A stretch of DNA of 64,000 nt from CAXPZW01 sp964221845 (GTDB lineage: Bacteria; Bacteroidota; Bacteroidia; Flavobacteriales_D; Sanyastnellaceae): assembly GCA_964221845.1 (NCBI GenBank), contig CAXPZW010000032.1, forward strand, positions 165,601 through 229,600, given 5' to 3'. The position numbers and the translations under genes are program-made. Positions 25,347-33,455 of this stretch are shown here, in pieces; positions within the stretch are counted from its first letter, which is position 1, and each line of letters begins with the position of its first letter. Under the pieces are notes generated by a model. The model saw only the letters and a program-made list of their open reading frames with translations, did not search any database and was not told the DNA's origin.

Positions 25347-26315
25347 ATGAAAGCACGAATGATGGCGATTGCGGCGCTGCTGCTTGGCATGCAGGCCGCC
25401 GGACAACAGGCCGATTGGGGCGCAACCGTTTCTACCTACGAACAACAAGGCTTCAGCGGCGTGGTCATGCAGCTGGACGCCACAGGTGCCACGGCTACCT
25501 ACACCGCAGGTCTGGCCAACCACGAAACCGCAGAGCCGCTCACGGCACAAACCCGATTCCGCATTGGGTACTTGAGTGAACTGTTTACTGCTGTGCCGGT
25601 GTACCAGTTGATCGACGAAGGCAACTTTGACCTGGACACCCCCATCCAACTGCTCCTGCCCCAGCTGGCCTACCCCACGTTGAAAAACGTGACCGTCAAC
25701 CACCTGCTCACCCACACCTCGGGCTTGCCTGGCGGCAACCTGGCATTCGATGAGCGTACCCCCCCGATGGTCACCATCCGTGAACTGCTGAAGCAGGAAG
25801 AGGGGCGCGGCAAACTCGGCAAGTACCAGCACTCTGCGGCCAACTACCTGATCTTGGGTCAATTGGTACAGAAGTACCTCATGAAAAACTGGGAGTACGT
25901 TGTAGAGGACAACGTCATCCGCGACCTGGGCCTGACCAACACCGACGAACACGAACGCGGCCAATTGATCGACAACATGGCCACCGGTTACGTGTGCGAC
26001 ACCCAAGGCGACTGCACTGCAGAAGCGGCCTACTGCGTGGGCAACCTGCAAAGCGCGGGCTGCTTGTTCGCCTCGGCGGAAGACATTGCAGTCTTCTTCA
26101 CCGCGTTTGCCTCAGGCCATTGGTTTGATGCCGAATTGCTCAAGACCAGTGACACCCTGGCACGCGACAAGGCATCGGACTACCCGGGTATGCTGGAACG
26201 CAGCTCCCAAGTGTTCGGCTTTACGTGCCACGTAGAAGCAGGTTTGCTTGTGCTGGCCAATACCAACGCGCCTGCAGTGCAGGAGCTGGTAAAAGCGCTC
26301 TCCAAAGAAAACTAG
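25347..26315 (+). CDS. Beta-lactamase/PBP-fold secreted protein lacking the catalytic residues
   Basis: 322 residues from ATG 25347, which begins a signal peptide (MKARMMAIAALLLGMQAAG|Q). The fold is class C beta-lactamase-like (RFRIGYLSELFTAV, LIDEGNFDLDTPI, VNHLLTHTSGLPG). The SxxK catalytic motif (normally GSVSK) reads GYLSE, so both Ser and Lys are gone. The YxN motif is replaced (YQHSAANYLILG). The rest of the fold is intact and the frame undamaged, so it is probably expressed as a non-enzymatic, perhaps ligand-binding, protein. Stands alone after the hydrolase/OsmC scar. Confidence 0.82.
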   Translation: MKARMMAIAALLLGMQAAGQQADWGATVSTYEQQGFSGVVMQLDATGATATYTAGLANHETAEPLTAQTRFRIGYLSELFTAVPVYQLIDEGNFDLDTPIQLLLPQLAYPTLKNVTVNHLLTHTSGLPGGNLAFDERTPPMVTIRELLKQEEGRGKLGKYQHSAANYLILGQLVQKYLMKNWEYVVEDNVIRDLGLTNTDEHERGQLIDNMATGYVCDTQGDCTAEAAYCVGNLQSAGCLFASAEDIAVFFTAFASGHWFDAELLKTSDTLARDKASDYPGMLERSSQVFGFTCHVEAGLLVLANTNAPAVQELVKALSKEN

Positions 26316-26321
26316 GGAACC

Positions 26322-26960
26322 CTACAGGTCGGCTACGGTGAAGTTGGCAAACCCTGGAATTACCCGCGGCGCATTGCTCAACTCCTCGGCTGACCCTACA
26401 CCAATGGCTTGAAAGCCACCGGTCAGCGCGGCTTGAATGCCGGCGTACGCGTCCTCAAACACCAAACATGCTGCGGGCTCCAGGCCCAGCTGCTCGGCTC
26501 CCATCAGAAACACCTGTGGGTCGGGCTTGGAGCGGTTGATGTTGGTGCCGTCCACAATCACATCAAACAAATCGATCATGCCCACCTGACGCAGGATGGG
26601 ACGGGCATTTTTGCTGGAAGAACCCAGCGCCACTTTGTAGCCCGCTTCGCGCAAGGCCACAATGAACGGCTCCACGCCTTCCAAGATTTCGTCGCGCTCC
26701 ATTTTGGAGATGAACTCAAGGTACCACGAATTCTTGCGGTCCATGAGCTCCTGCTTTTCCTCGGGCGACTTCTCTACCCCGTCCCATTCCAAGATGCGGT
26801 CGAGGCTGTCGGCACGGGACACGCCTTTGAGCGATTCGTTTTGTTCGTGGGTGAATGGAATGCCGAGCGATTCGGCCAATCGGCCCCACGAAAGGAAGTG
26901 GTACTTGGCAGAGTCCACAATGACCCCATCGAGGTCGAAGATGACAGCGGATACAGACAT
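26322..26960 (-). CDS. pgmB: Beta-phosphoglucomutase
   Basis: 212-residue HAD-family enzyme. Nucleophile motif FDLDGVIVDSAKYH at 8-21, cap domain with SLKGVSRADSLDRIL (the beta-PGM substrate loop), GSSSKNARPIL, KPDPQVFL and FEDAYAGIQAA. It converts beta-glucose-1-phosphate to glucose-6-phosphate and would complete maltose phosphorolysis started by the GH65 enzyme at 47.5-49.8 kb, although the genes are 20 kb apart. It has its own promoter at 26968-26975. Confidence 0.92.
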   Translation of the reverse strand: MSVSAVIFDLDGVIVDSAKYHFLSWGRLAESLGIPFTHEQNESLKGVSRADSLDRILEWDGVEKSPEEKQELMDRKNSWYLEFISKMERDEILEGVEPFIVALREAGYKVALGSSSKNARPILRQVGMIDLFDVIVDGTNINRSKPDPQVFLMGAEQLGLEPAACLVFEDAYAGIQAALTGGFQAIGVGSAEELSNAPRVIPGFANFTVADL

Positions 26961-26967
26961 GGGGGGG

Positions 26968-26975
26968 CAAAATTA
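26968..26975 (-). promoter_or_regulatory. Promoter -7 element of pgmB
   Basis: On the minus strand TAATTTTG matches TAnnTTTG, 8 bp before the pgmB ATG, inside the end of the methylglyoxal synthase-like gene. It implies a very short leader. Confidence 0.5.
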
Positions 26976-27383
26976 CGAGCGGGCGCGCAACTTGGCAGCG
27001 GATTCGGACTTAATGATTCCGAGGATGAGCAATTCGGCGCTCGAGGGATTGACGGCAAGCGGGACGTTCTCGCGCACGCAGGCTTTGACAAATTCGGTGA
27101 CCTCCAGGGCGTAGTCCTGGACGATCTCAGGGTCGCGGAAGAACACGACCAGGTCCACCTCGCCGGCTTCGACCATGGTGCGCAGTTCCACGTATCCGCC
27201 TTCACGGCCACGGGCCACCCGAGAGATGGGCACGGAAAAACCCTGCTCTTCTACAAAAGCAGCAGTTTGTCCGGTGGCCACCAGGGTGCGCCCCCAGAGC
27301 CAATCTTCTTTGTCAGAAAGAAAGGCTTCCAGCTTGGGCTTCATGCTGTCGTGTGCGACAACAATGATGCGCGAAGCCGACAT
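26973..27383 (-). CDS. Methylglyoxal synthase-like protein with altered active site
   Basis: 136 residues from ATG 27383 (MSASRIIVVAHDS). The fold of methylglyoxal synthase is clear: VAHDSMKPKLEAF, TLVATGQTA, DLVVFFRDPE, NVPLAVNPSSAELLI. The phosphate loop GTTG is GQTA. The catalytic Asp of GGDQQ (Asp71 in E. coli) is Tyr (GGYVEL), and the His/Asp pair of the PHDPD segment is missing (QDYALE). Only the early His-Asp is kept. It is thus a relative of MgsA that probably does not make methylglyoxal. It overlaps the sugar-kinase stop by one base (TGATG), so the two are coupled. Confidence 0.72.
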   Translation of the reverse strand: MSASRIIVVAHDSMKPKLEAFLSDKEDWLWGRTLVATGQTAAFVEEQGFSVPISRVARGREGGYVELRTMVEAGEVDLVVFFRDPEIVQDYALEVTEFVKACVRENVPLAVNPSSAELLILGIIKSESAAKLRARS

Positions 27384-28249
27384 CAGGCATTGATTTCTTC
27401 TTGTTTGTATTGCTTGTGGTAGGCCACCAATCCGTCGATGGGACGGCGGATGATGTTGCCCAGGCGAATGCCCATTTCGGCACACACCTCACCCAACTCC
27501 TTGCGGAAGTGATAGGCGCCAGAACCCACAAAGTGCACAGGGACCTCAGCCCAGTTGGGGTAGCACTTGACATGCACCTCCAAAAAGTCGCGTTGGCCCT
27601 TTTTGATCAGCTCCTTGCACCAGGGGTGCTCGTATTGATCACCGAGGAACTTCATGAAGCTCGCCAGGTACACGTTGGCATCGGGCTGGTTGTAGACGCG
27701 GTCCACGAATTCGTCCTTGGTGGGGGCGTAATCGCGTTCGAACGCATCGTGCAGTTCTTTGGGCAAACGCTTGTAGAAGTAGGCGCGGAGCAGGTCCTTG
27801 CCGTAGTAGCTTCCACTGGCCTCGTCGCCCACGATGTAGGCGAGTGAAGGCACTTCTTCGTAAATGCTGGTGCCATCGAAGAACACCGAGTTTGAACCGG
27901 TGCCCAGGATGCACGAGATTGAAGGCTCACCGCTGTAGGTCGAGTACGCGGCGCCTACCAAATCGTGGTCCACCAGGATGCGCGCATTGCTAAATACGCG
28001 GGCCAGACCGGCCTCCATAATGGCGCAGAGTTTGGGAGAAGAAGAGCCGGCGCCGTAGAAGAACACGTGGGTGATTTCTTCGGCAAGCGACGTCAGTTCA
28101 GCGTTGTCGCGCAGGGCACGCTCAATGACCTCCAGCGTATGGAAATACGGGTTGAGACCCATCGAGCGGTAGTGACCGCGCTTTTCAAAGTCGGAAGATA
28201 CCAGTGCCCAATCGCACTTAGTGGATCCGCTGTCAGCAATCAATATCAT
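27383..28249 (-). CDS. BadF/BadG-family sugar kinase (N-acetylglucosamine kinase-like)
   Basis: 288 residues of the ASKHA ATPase fold. Phosphate-1 motif LIADSGSTKCDWALV at the N-terminus, phosphate-2 SCILGTGSNSVFFDG, and adenosine motif VHFVGSGAYHF. This group includes N-acetylglucosamine kinases; the substrate is not proven by sequence. It is followed directly by the methylglyoxal synthase-like gene. The 51-bp gap to gapA upstream shows no clear promoter, so read-through from pfkA-gapA is possible. Confidence 0.85.
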   Translation of the reverse strand: MILIADSGSTKCDWALVSSDFEKRGHYRSMGLNPYFHTLEVIERALRDNAELTSLAEEITHVFFYGAGSSSPKLCAIMEAGLARVFSNARILVDHDLVGAAYSTYSGEPSISCILGTGSNSVFFDGTSIYEEVPSLAYIVGDEASGSYYGKDLLRAYFYKRLPKELHDAFERDYAPTKDEFVDRVYNQPDANVYLASFMKFLGDQYEHPWCKELIKKGQRDFLEVHVKCYPNWAEVPVHFVGSGAYHFRKELGEVCAEMGIRLGNIIRRPIDGLVAYHKQYKQEEINA

Positions 28250-28300
28250 CGATCATTTCGATTTGTGGCGCGCCGTGAGGAGACGGCGCAAATGCGTGGA

Positions 28301-29290
28301 TCAGCCTACCTTCAGAACCAGTTCCGAAAGGCGGGTGGCGTAACCCATCTCGTTGTCGTACCAGCCAAACACCTTCACCAATGATCCGCTGGCCGAGGTC
28401 AGTTGGCTGTCATAAATGCACGAGTACTCGTTGCCTACGATATCGGTTGATACCAAAGGCTCGGTGGTGTACTGCAGGATGCCTTTCAAGTCTGAATTGG
28501 CGGCTTTTTCTACCGCGGCGTTCACCTCCTCTACGGTCACCTCTTTGCTGAGGATGGCCACCAGGTCGGTGATGGAGCCGTCTGGGGTAGGTACGCGCAC
28601 TGCGCGGCCGTCCAGCTTACCGCTGAGGTGTGGGAGCACTTTACCTACGGCAACAGCCGCACCGGTGCTGGTAGGCACCATGTTCAGGGCTGCAGCGCGA
28701 GCACGACGCAGGTCCGCGTGGGGAGCGTCTTGCAGGCTTTGGTCAGCGGTGTAGGCGTGGATGGTGGTGATGAAGCCTTTCTCCAGACCAAAGGCCTCGT
28801 CGAGGGCTTTGACCATCGGCGCCAAACAGTTGGTGGTGCACGATGCGTTGGAGATGATGGTTTCCTCGCCGGTGAGGATGTCCTCGTTCACCCCGAGCAC
28901 TACGGTTGGGATGTCGCCTTTGGCGGGCGCTGAGATCACCACTTTGCGGGCACCTGCGGTGAGGTGCTTGCCCGCGCCGTCGCGGTCGCGGAATACGCCG
29001 GTTGATTCGATAACCACATCCACTTTGAGTGAAGCCCAAGGCAAACGCTCGGGATCGCGCTCGGTGAACACGGCAATGTTTTTTCCGTCAACCACAAAGC
29101 CTTGCCCGTTTACGGCCACATCACGGCCGAATTTGCCGTGTACGCTATCGTAGCGCAGCAGGTGAGCGAGGGTGTCGTTGTCGGTGAGGTCGTTGATAGC
29201 GACCACTTCTGCACCTTCCATCTCCAAGAGTTGGCGGAAGGCAAGTCGGCCGATGCGGCCGAATCCATTGATGGCAATTCGTACTGACAT
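28301..29290 (-). CDS. gapA: Glyceraldehyde-3-phosphate dehydrogenase
   Basis: 329 residues. NAD-binding INGFGRIGRLAFR, Asp in AINDLTDNDTLA indicating NAD preference, catalytic Cys in SNASCTTNCLAPM near 150, and the C-terminal WYDNEMGYATRL. Glycolytic enzyme. It begins 6 bp after pfkA, so the two are one transcription unit. Confidence 0.96.
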   Translation of the reverse strand: MSVRIAINGFGRIGRLAFRQLLEMEGAEVVAINDLTDNDTLAHLLRYDSVHGKFGRDVAVNGQGFVVDGKNIAVFTERDPERLPWASLKVDVVIESTGVFRDRDGAGKHLTAGARKVVISAPAKGDIPTVVLGVNEDILTGEETIISNASCTTNCLAPMVKALDEAFGLEKGFITTIHAYTADQSLQDAPHADLRRARAAALNMVPTSTGAAVAVGKVLPHLSGKLDGRAVRVPTPDGSITDLVAILSKEVTVEEVNAAVEKAANSDLKGILQYTTEPLVSTDIVGNEYSCIYDSQLTSASGSLVKVFGWYDNEMGYATRLSELVLKVG

Positions 29291-29296
29291 CTTGAG

Positions 29297-30280
29297 TTAG
29301 ATTGAGAGGATTTTCGAGATGCGAACCTCCTCAGGGTTTGGCACTGCTTTTTTGGAAACAACATCCTTGAGCGGATGGAAAACCTCCTTGTTGTGGACAA
29401 TGCCGATCATTTCGTTCTGATGTCCATTCAGAAGTCCTTCGACCGCGGCCACGCCCATCCGGCTGGCCAATACACGGTCTAGAGCCGAAGGTGCGCCGCC
29501 TCGTTGGATGTGGCCCAACACGGTTACGCGCGTTTCGTACTCGGAATATTTTTGGTTCACTTTGGCGGCCACTTCCATGGCGCCTCCGTTGGCGTCGCCT
29601 TCTGCGACGATGACGATGCTGCTGGTCTTGTTACTCTCTGCACCTTTTTCAAGGATGGCGATCAGATCGTCGATGCTTTGGTTTTCCTCGGGCATCATGA
29701 CCGCGATGGCACCGGTAGAGATGCCTGCGCTGAGTGCGATGAAGCCGGCGTCGCGTCCCATCACCTCCACAAAGAAGAGGCGGTTGTGGGAATTGGCCGT
29801 GTCACGGATCTTGTCGATGGCGTCGATCACGGTATTGGTGGCCGTGTCGTAACCGATGGTGTAGTCTGATCCCCAGAGGTCGTTGTCGATGGTACCGGGA
29901 ACGCCGATGATGGGCACCCCAAACTCCTCGTGGAAAATGGACGCTCCGGTGAACGTACCGTTACCACCGATGGCCACCAGCGCATCCAAGCCGTGCTTTT
30001 TCACTTGCTCGTATGCCTTTTGACGGCCCTCTTTGGTGTGAAACTCCGCCGAACGTGCACTCTTGAGAATGGTGCCGCCACGGCCCAGAATGCGGGCCAC
30101 CGAACGCACGTGCAACTTCTTAAAGTCGCCGGCGATCAGCCCTTCGTATCCTTGGAAGATTCCCACGCATTGGATGTCGTGGTAAACACTGGTACGGACC
30201 ACTGCACGGATGGCAGCATTCATACCTGGTGAGTCACCTCCGCTTGTGAATACGCCGATTTTCGCGATTTTTGATCTCAT
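29297..30280 (-). CDS. pfkA: ATP-dependent 6-phosphofructokinase
   Basis: 327 residues, the normal bacterial length. GVFTSGGDSPGMNAAIRAV at the N-terminus; the Gly after GGDSPGMNA-type loops indicates the ATP form. Catalytic GTIDNDLWGSDYTIG, MGRDAG, and HIQRGG are present. Commits fructose-6-phosphate to glycolysis. First gene of a pfkA-gapA operon under the promoter at 30295-30302, which is covered by a candidate operator. Confidence 0.96.
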   Translation of the reverse strand: MRSKIAKIGVFTSGGDSPGMNAAIRAVVRTSVYHDIQCVGIFQGYEGLIAGDFKKLHVRSVARILGRGGTILKSARSAEFHTKEGRQKAYEQVKKHGLDALVAIGGNGTFTGASIFHEEFGVPIIGVPGTIDNDLWGSDYTIGYDTATNTVIDAIDKIRDTANSHNRLFFVEVMGRDAGFIALSAGISTGAIAVMMPEENQSIDDLIAILEKGAESNKTSSIVIVAEGDANGGAMEVAAKVNQKYSEYETRVTVLGHIQRGGAPSALDRVLASRMGVAAVEGLLNGHQNEMIGIVHNKEVFHPLKDVVSKKAVPNPEEVRISKILSI

Positions 30281-30288
30281 GACTTACT

Positions 30289-30307
30289 TCGTGTCAAATA
30301 TACACTT
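30289..30307. promoter_or_regulatory. Candidate operator (AAGTGT-N7-ACAC type) at pfkA/regulator
   Basis: Minus-strand reading AAGTGT-ATATTTG-ACACGA. It shares AAGTGT-N7-ACAC with the sites before the amylase and susC genes and fully covers the pfkA -7 element. It lies between the divergent pfkA and Nudix-regulator genes and could serve both. Confidence 0.55.
30295..30302 (-). promoter_or_regulatory. Promoter -7 element of pfkA-gapA
   Basis: TATATTTG on the minus strand matches TAnnTTTG, 15 bp before the pfkA start. Confidence 0.6.
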
Positions 30308-30388
30308 TGGTGCGAAGTAACGCTTTTTTTCGTCTCATTAGTTGTGGCCCCGCCCGCAATGAGTCGTTCCCGCAATTCTGACAAAATC

Positions 30389-31096
30389 ATGATGAACACC
30401 GCAACTGCTCACATCGACATCTCTGTAGACTGCGCCCTATTTGGCTTTGACGGAGAAGCTGTGAACGTTCTGCTGATCGAGCAAGACACCGATCAGATGC
30501 AGCTTCCCAAGGAAACTGCACAGATGGCACTTCCCGGCGACCTGGTGTTGCCCAACGAGAGCTTGCACGCCAGTGCACGCCGTGTATTGAAAGAACTCAC
30601 CAGCCTTGAGGGCATCTACCTCAAGCAGTTTTACACCTTCGGCAGTCCCGAACGCGTGGCACAAGAGAAGGACCAAGAATGGCTCCGCAGCCTGCGCATG
30701 CACCCCGAGCGTCGCGTGATTACCGTGGCCTATTACTCGCTGGTGAAAATGGATGAGTTTGCGCCCCAAGCAAACTCCTTTGCCGCCCGTGCCCAATGGG
30801 TGAAGATCGACGAGGTGCCCGACTTGGCGTTTGACCACAACGAGATCCTCGAGAGCGCGGTGGAAACCATGCAATCGGAGTTGATGACCAAGCACATTGG
30901 CTTTGAGCTCCTGCCTGAGAAGTTCACCCTCAGCCAGCTGCAAACCTTGTACGAGTTGATCCTGGACAAGAAGCTGGACAAGCGCAACTTCCGCAAGAAC
31001 ATCAAGCGCATGGACCAAGTGATTCCCCTCGACGAGAAGCAAACGGGCGTGTTGCACAAGCCTGCGCAGCTCTTCAAATTCGAACGCGAAGAATGA
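30389..31096 (+). CDS. Nudix-type transcriptional regulator (NrtR/AraR-like)
   Basis: About 235 residues from ATG 30389; upstream ATG 30359 and GTG 30344 are alternatives. N-terminal Nudix fold (ISVDCALFGFDGEAVNVLLI) with a degraded Nudix box: LPGDLVLPNE is followed by RVLKELTSLEG, so key catalytic Glu residues are lost, as in sensor-type relatives. The C-terminus (LPEKFTLSQLQTLYELIL, DKRNFRKNIKRM) is the winged-helix DNA-binding domain. In Bacteroidota such proteins control sugar genes. It overlaps the CotH gene by ATGA and heads the starch locus. Likely ligand: a sugar phosphate or nucleotide sugar (inference). Confidence 0.85.
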   Translation: MMNTATAHIDISVDCALFGFDGEAVNVLLIEQDTDQMQLPKETAQMALPGDLVLPNESLHASARRVLKELTSLEGIYLKQFYTFGSPERVAQEKDQEWLRSLRMHPERRVITVAYYSLVKMDEFAPQANSFAARAQWVKIDEVPDLAFDHNEILESAVETMQSELMTKHIGFELLPEKFTLSQLQTLYELILDKKLDKRNFRKNIKRMDQVIPLDEKQTGVLHKPAQLFKFEREE

Positions 31097-33369
31097 TCCA
31101 AGGACCCAAGCACATGTTCTGGTACCTTGGTGCACTCTTGTGTTTGATCTTGTTGATGTTGGGAAGTACTGCGTGCGTGTCACGCGCACAAGTGTCGCTT
31201 CCTCCCTACCCCAACGGCTACCTCCAAGACGAGGTGGCCACCGTCCAGATTTTGATGGACCCCGACAGTGTGTCCTTGATGTTTGAGGACGTTGAGTACG
31301 GCGCCAGCCACTTGTGGCCGGCCACGTTTATCTACACCTCCTCTGCACTGACCGACACGTTGGAAAACGTGGGCTTTCGCCTGCGAGGCAACACCTCACT
31401 CTTTGCCGCCAAGAAGAGTTTCAAGGTGGACTTCAACGCGTTTGTGGGAGGTCAAAAATTCCAAGGCGTTGAGAAATTCAACCTCAACGGCGAAAGCAAC
31501 GACCCTTCGCTGCTACGCTCGGCGTTGGCTTGGCGTGTCTTGCGCGATTGGAACTTGGCCGGATCGCGCACCTCTCATGTTCGTTTGTACATCAACGACG
31601 AGTACCGCGGGCTCTACCTCAACACCGAGCACTTTGACGAGGAGTGGACCGATGCCTACTTCGACAACGGCCAAGGGAACCTCTACAAGTGCACCTACCC
31701 CGCAGACCTCCATTACATCTCCGACAACCCCGACGAGTACAAGTTTGAAGTGTGGGGGCGCCGCGCTTACGAGCTCAAAACCAACACCGATCTGGACGAC
31801 TACACCGACCTGGCCGAGTTCGTCGACGTGCTCAACAACAGCACCGACGACTACGCCTGCGAGATGCGCGACGTGTTTAATGTGCCCGACTACCTCAAGT
31901 ACTTGGCGTTCGATGTGCTGATTGCCAATTGGGACGCGTACAGCTACAACAAGAACAACTACTACCTCTACCACAACCAGAAAACCGGGCTGATGGAATA
32001 CATCGCCTACGACCTGGACAACACCTGGGGCATCGATTGGCTGGACCAGAACTGGACCGCGCGCGACCCCTACAATTGGCCCGATGAATACCGCCCATTG
32101 GTGGAGCGGCTGTTGGAGACCCCGGAGTTTCGCGAGTGGTACACCTACTATTTGCACCAAGCAATGAACTCGTGGTTTATCGGCGAGCAGGTGCAGGCGT
32201 TCTTTGATGTCAACCAACCGCTCATGCAGGATGCGCTCGCGGCAGACACCTACTACCCGCAAGCCTTTGGGTTCGACCTGGATGATTTCTCAACTTCCGA
32301 TACCGAAGCCAGTGGCGGCCATGTGGAATACGGCGTGGTGGACTGGGTGGCCAACCGCTTGATTGGCGTGGAGACCTACTTGGAGGACCAAACCGACGTG
32401 CTCATCCTCAACCACCTGCGCGACGGCGGGTTTGACCCCGACTCCCTGCGCTTCAAAGTGACCGCGGAATCCAACGCCGGCACGCCCGAGGTTTGGCTCT
32501 GGCTGGACGACGGCAGCGGAGAAGTCTCATACCCCATGTACGACGACGGCCAACACGACGACCGTTTGGCGGGCGACGGCCTCTACGGCGTGGTGCTGCC
32601 CATCCAACCCGAATGGGGCGCGCTGACCTACCGCGTGCAAAGCACCGCCGGCAGCCTGGAGCGCTGGTACCCTTGCAGCCCACGACCGTTAGGCTACAAC
32701 GTGGTGGAGAACCCACAAGTGGTCCTCAATGAACTCATGGCCTCCAACACCTCTACCCTCTTGGACGAAGCGGGTGAAGCCGACGATTGGTGCGAACTCT
32801 ACAACACTGGCGCTACCGCCGTGCAGCTCAGCGGCTATGCCCTTTCGGACGACACTTCGAACCCGGGCAAATGGCCCCTGCCAGAGTTGGTAATCAATCC
32901 TGGAGATTGGGTGCTGTTTTGGCTCGATCAAGACGTGGACCAAGGCGCCTTGCACGCCAACTTCCAATTGGATGCCGATGGGGAAGAATTGGGGCTGTAC
33001 CGCTTTGACCAGGCCTGGGAGCAGGTGGACCACATCACCTTTGCCAGTTTGCTCACCGACCGTTCCTTCGGTCGTGAAACCGACGGCGCCCCCAACTGGG
33101 TGGATTTCAGCACCACTACTCCGGACGCCAGCAATGCTGGAGGTGTGGTGGGCATTCCAAGCGCATCGGCGACACCTGACATCTGGCCCAACCCGACCCG
33201 AGGGCAGCTGTGGTTGGACGCTCCAAGCAATGGCGAAATCTTCAACGCGCACGGTAAGTTGCTGCGCAGGTTTCAAGGCGCGAGCACCATCAGCTTGGCC
33301 GACCTTCCTGACGGTGTGTATTTGATCCGCACAGGTGCCCAAGTTTACCACATCCTAAAACAGGGGTAA
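31093..33369 (+). CDS. CotH-kinase family protein with lamin-tail domain and T9SS sorting signal
   Basis: 758 residues. A hydrophobic N-terminal signal (FWYLGALLCLILLMLGSTAC, possible lipobox at its end) is followed by a CotH kinase-like domain (~40-390) with FRLRGNTSLFAAKKSFKVDF, KFNLNGESNDPSLLRSALA, VRLYINDEYRGLYLNTEHF and DLDNTWG. Next come a beta-rich domain, a lamin-tail (LTD) domain (VVLNELMASNTS ... DDWCELYNTG) at ~545-640, and a C-terminal type IX sorting domain (IWPNPTRGQLWLDA). CotH proteins are atypical protein kinases. Start overlaps the regulator by 4 bp. Confidence 0.88.
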   Translation: MIQGPKHMFWYLGALLCLILLMLGSTACVSRAQVSLPPYPNGYLQDEVATVQILMDPDSVSLMFEDVEYGASHLWPATFIYTSSALTDTLENVGFRLRGNTSLFAAKKSFKVDFNAFVGGQKFQGVEKFNLNGESNDPSLLRSALAWRVLRDWNLAGSRTSHVRLYINDEYRGLYLNTEHFDEEWTDAYFDNGQGNLYKCTYPADLHYISDNPDEYKFEVWGRRAYELKTNTDLDDYTDLAEFVDVLNNSTDDYACEMRDVFNVPDYLKYLAFDVLIANWDAYSYNKNNYYLYHNQKTGLMEYIAYDLDNTWGIDWLDQNWTARDPYNWPDEYRPLVERLLETPEFREWYTYYLHQAMNSWFIGEQVQAFFDVNQPLMQDALAADTYYPQAFGFDLDDFSTSDTEASGGHVEYGVVDWVANRLIGVETYLEDQTDVLILNHLRDGGFDPDSLRFKVTAESNAGTPEVWLWLDDGSGEVSYPMYDDGQHDDRLAGDGLYGVVLPIQPEWGALTYRVQSTAGSLERWYPCSPRPLGYNVVENPQVVLNELMASNTSTLLDEAGEADDWCELYNTGATAVQLSGYALSDDTSNPGKWPLPELVINPGDWVLFWLDQDVDQGALHANFQLDADGEELGLYRFDQAWEQVDHITFASLLTDRSFGRETDGAPNWVDFSTTTPDASNAGGVVGIPSASATPDIWPNPTRGQLWLDAPSNGEIFNAHGKLLRRFQGASTISLADLPDGVYLIRTGAQVYHILKQG

Positions 33370-33406
33370 AAGTCATGCAAACTCCTTCTATTTACCCCGG
33401 GAATTA

Positions 33407-33425
33407 AAGTGTGTCCAGGACACTT
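33407..33425. promoter_or_regulatory. Candidate operator, perfect AAGTGT-N7-ACACTT palindrome
   Basis: A 19-bp palindrome; the inner bases GTGTCC-A-GGACAC are also symmetric. It ends 5 bp before the -7 element of the amylase gene, so a bound protein would block the promoter. Confidence 0.65.
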
Positions 33426-33430
33426 ATTTC

Positions 33431-33438
33431 TACCTTTG
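33431..33438 (+). promoter_or_regulatory. Promoter -7 element of the secreted amylase gene
   Basis: TACCTTTG matches TAnnTTTG, 17 bp before the ATG at 33456. It supports that start over the longer frame beginning at 33411. Confidence 0.65.
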
Positions 33439-33455
33439 ATCCGAACACGTTACCC

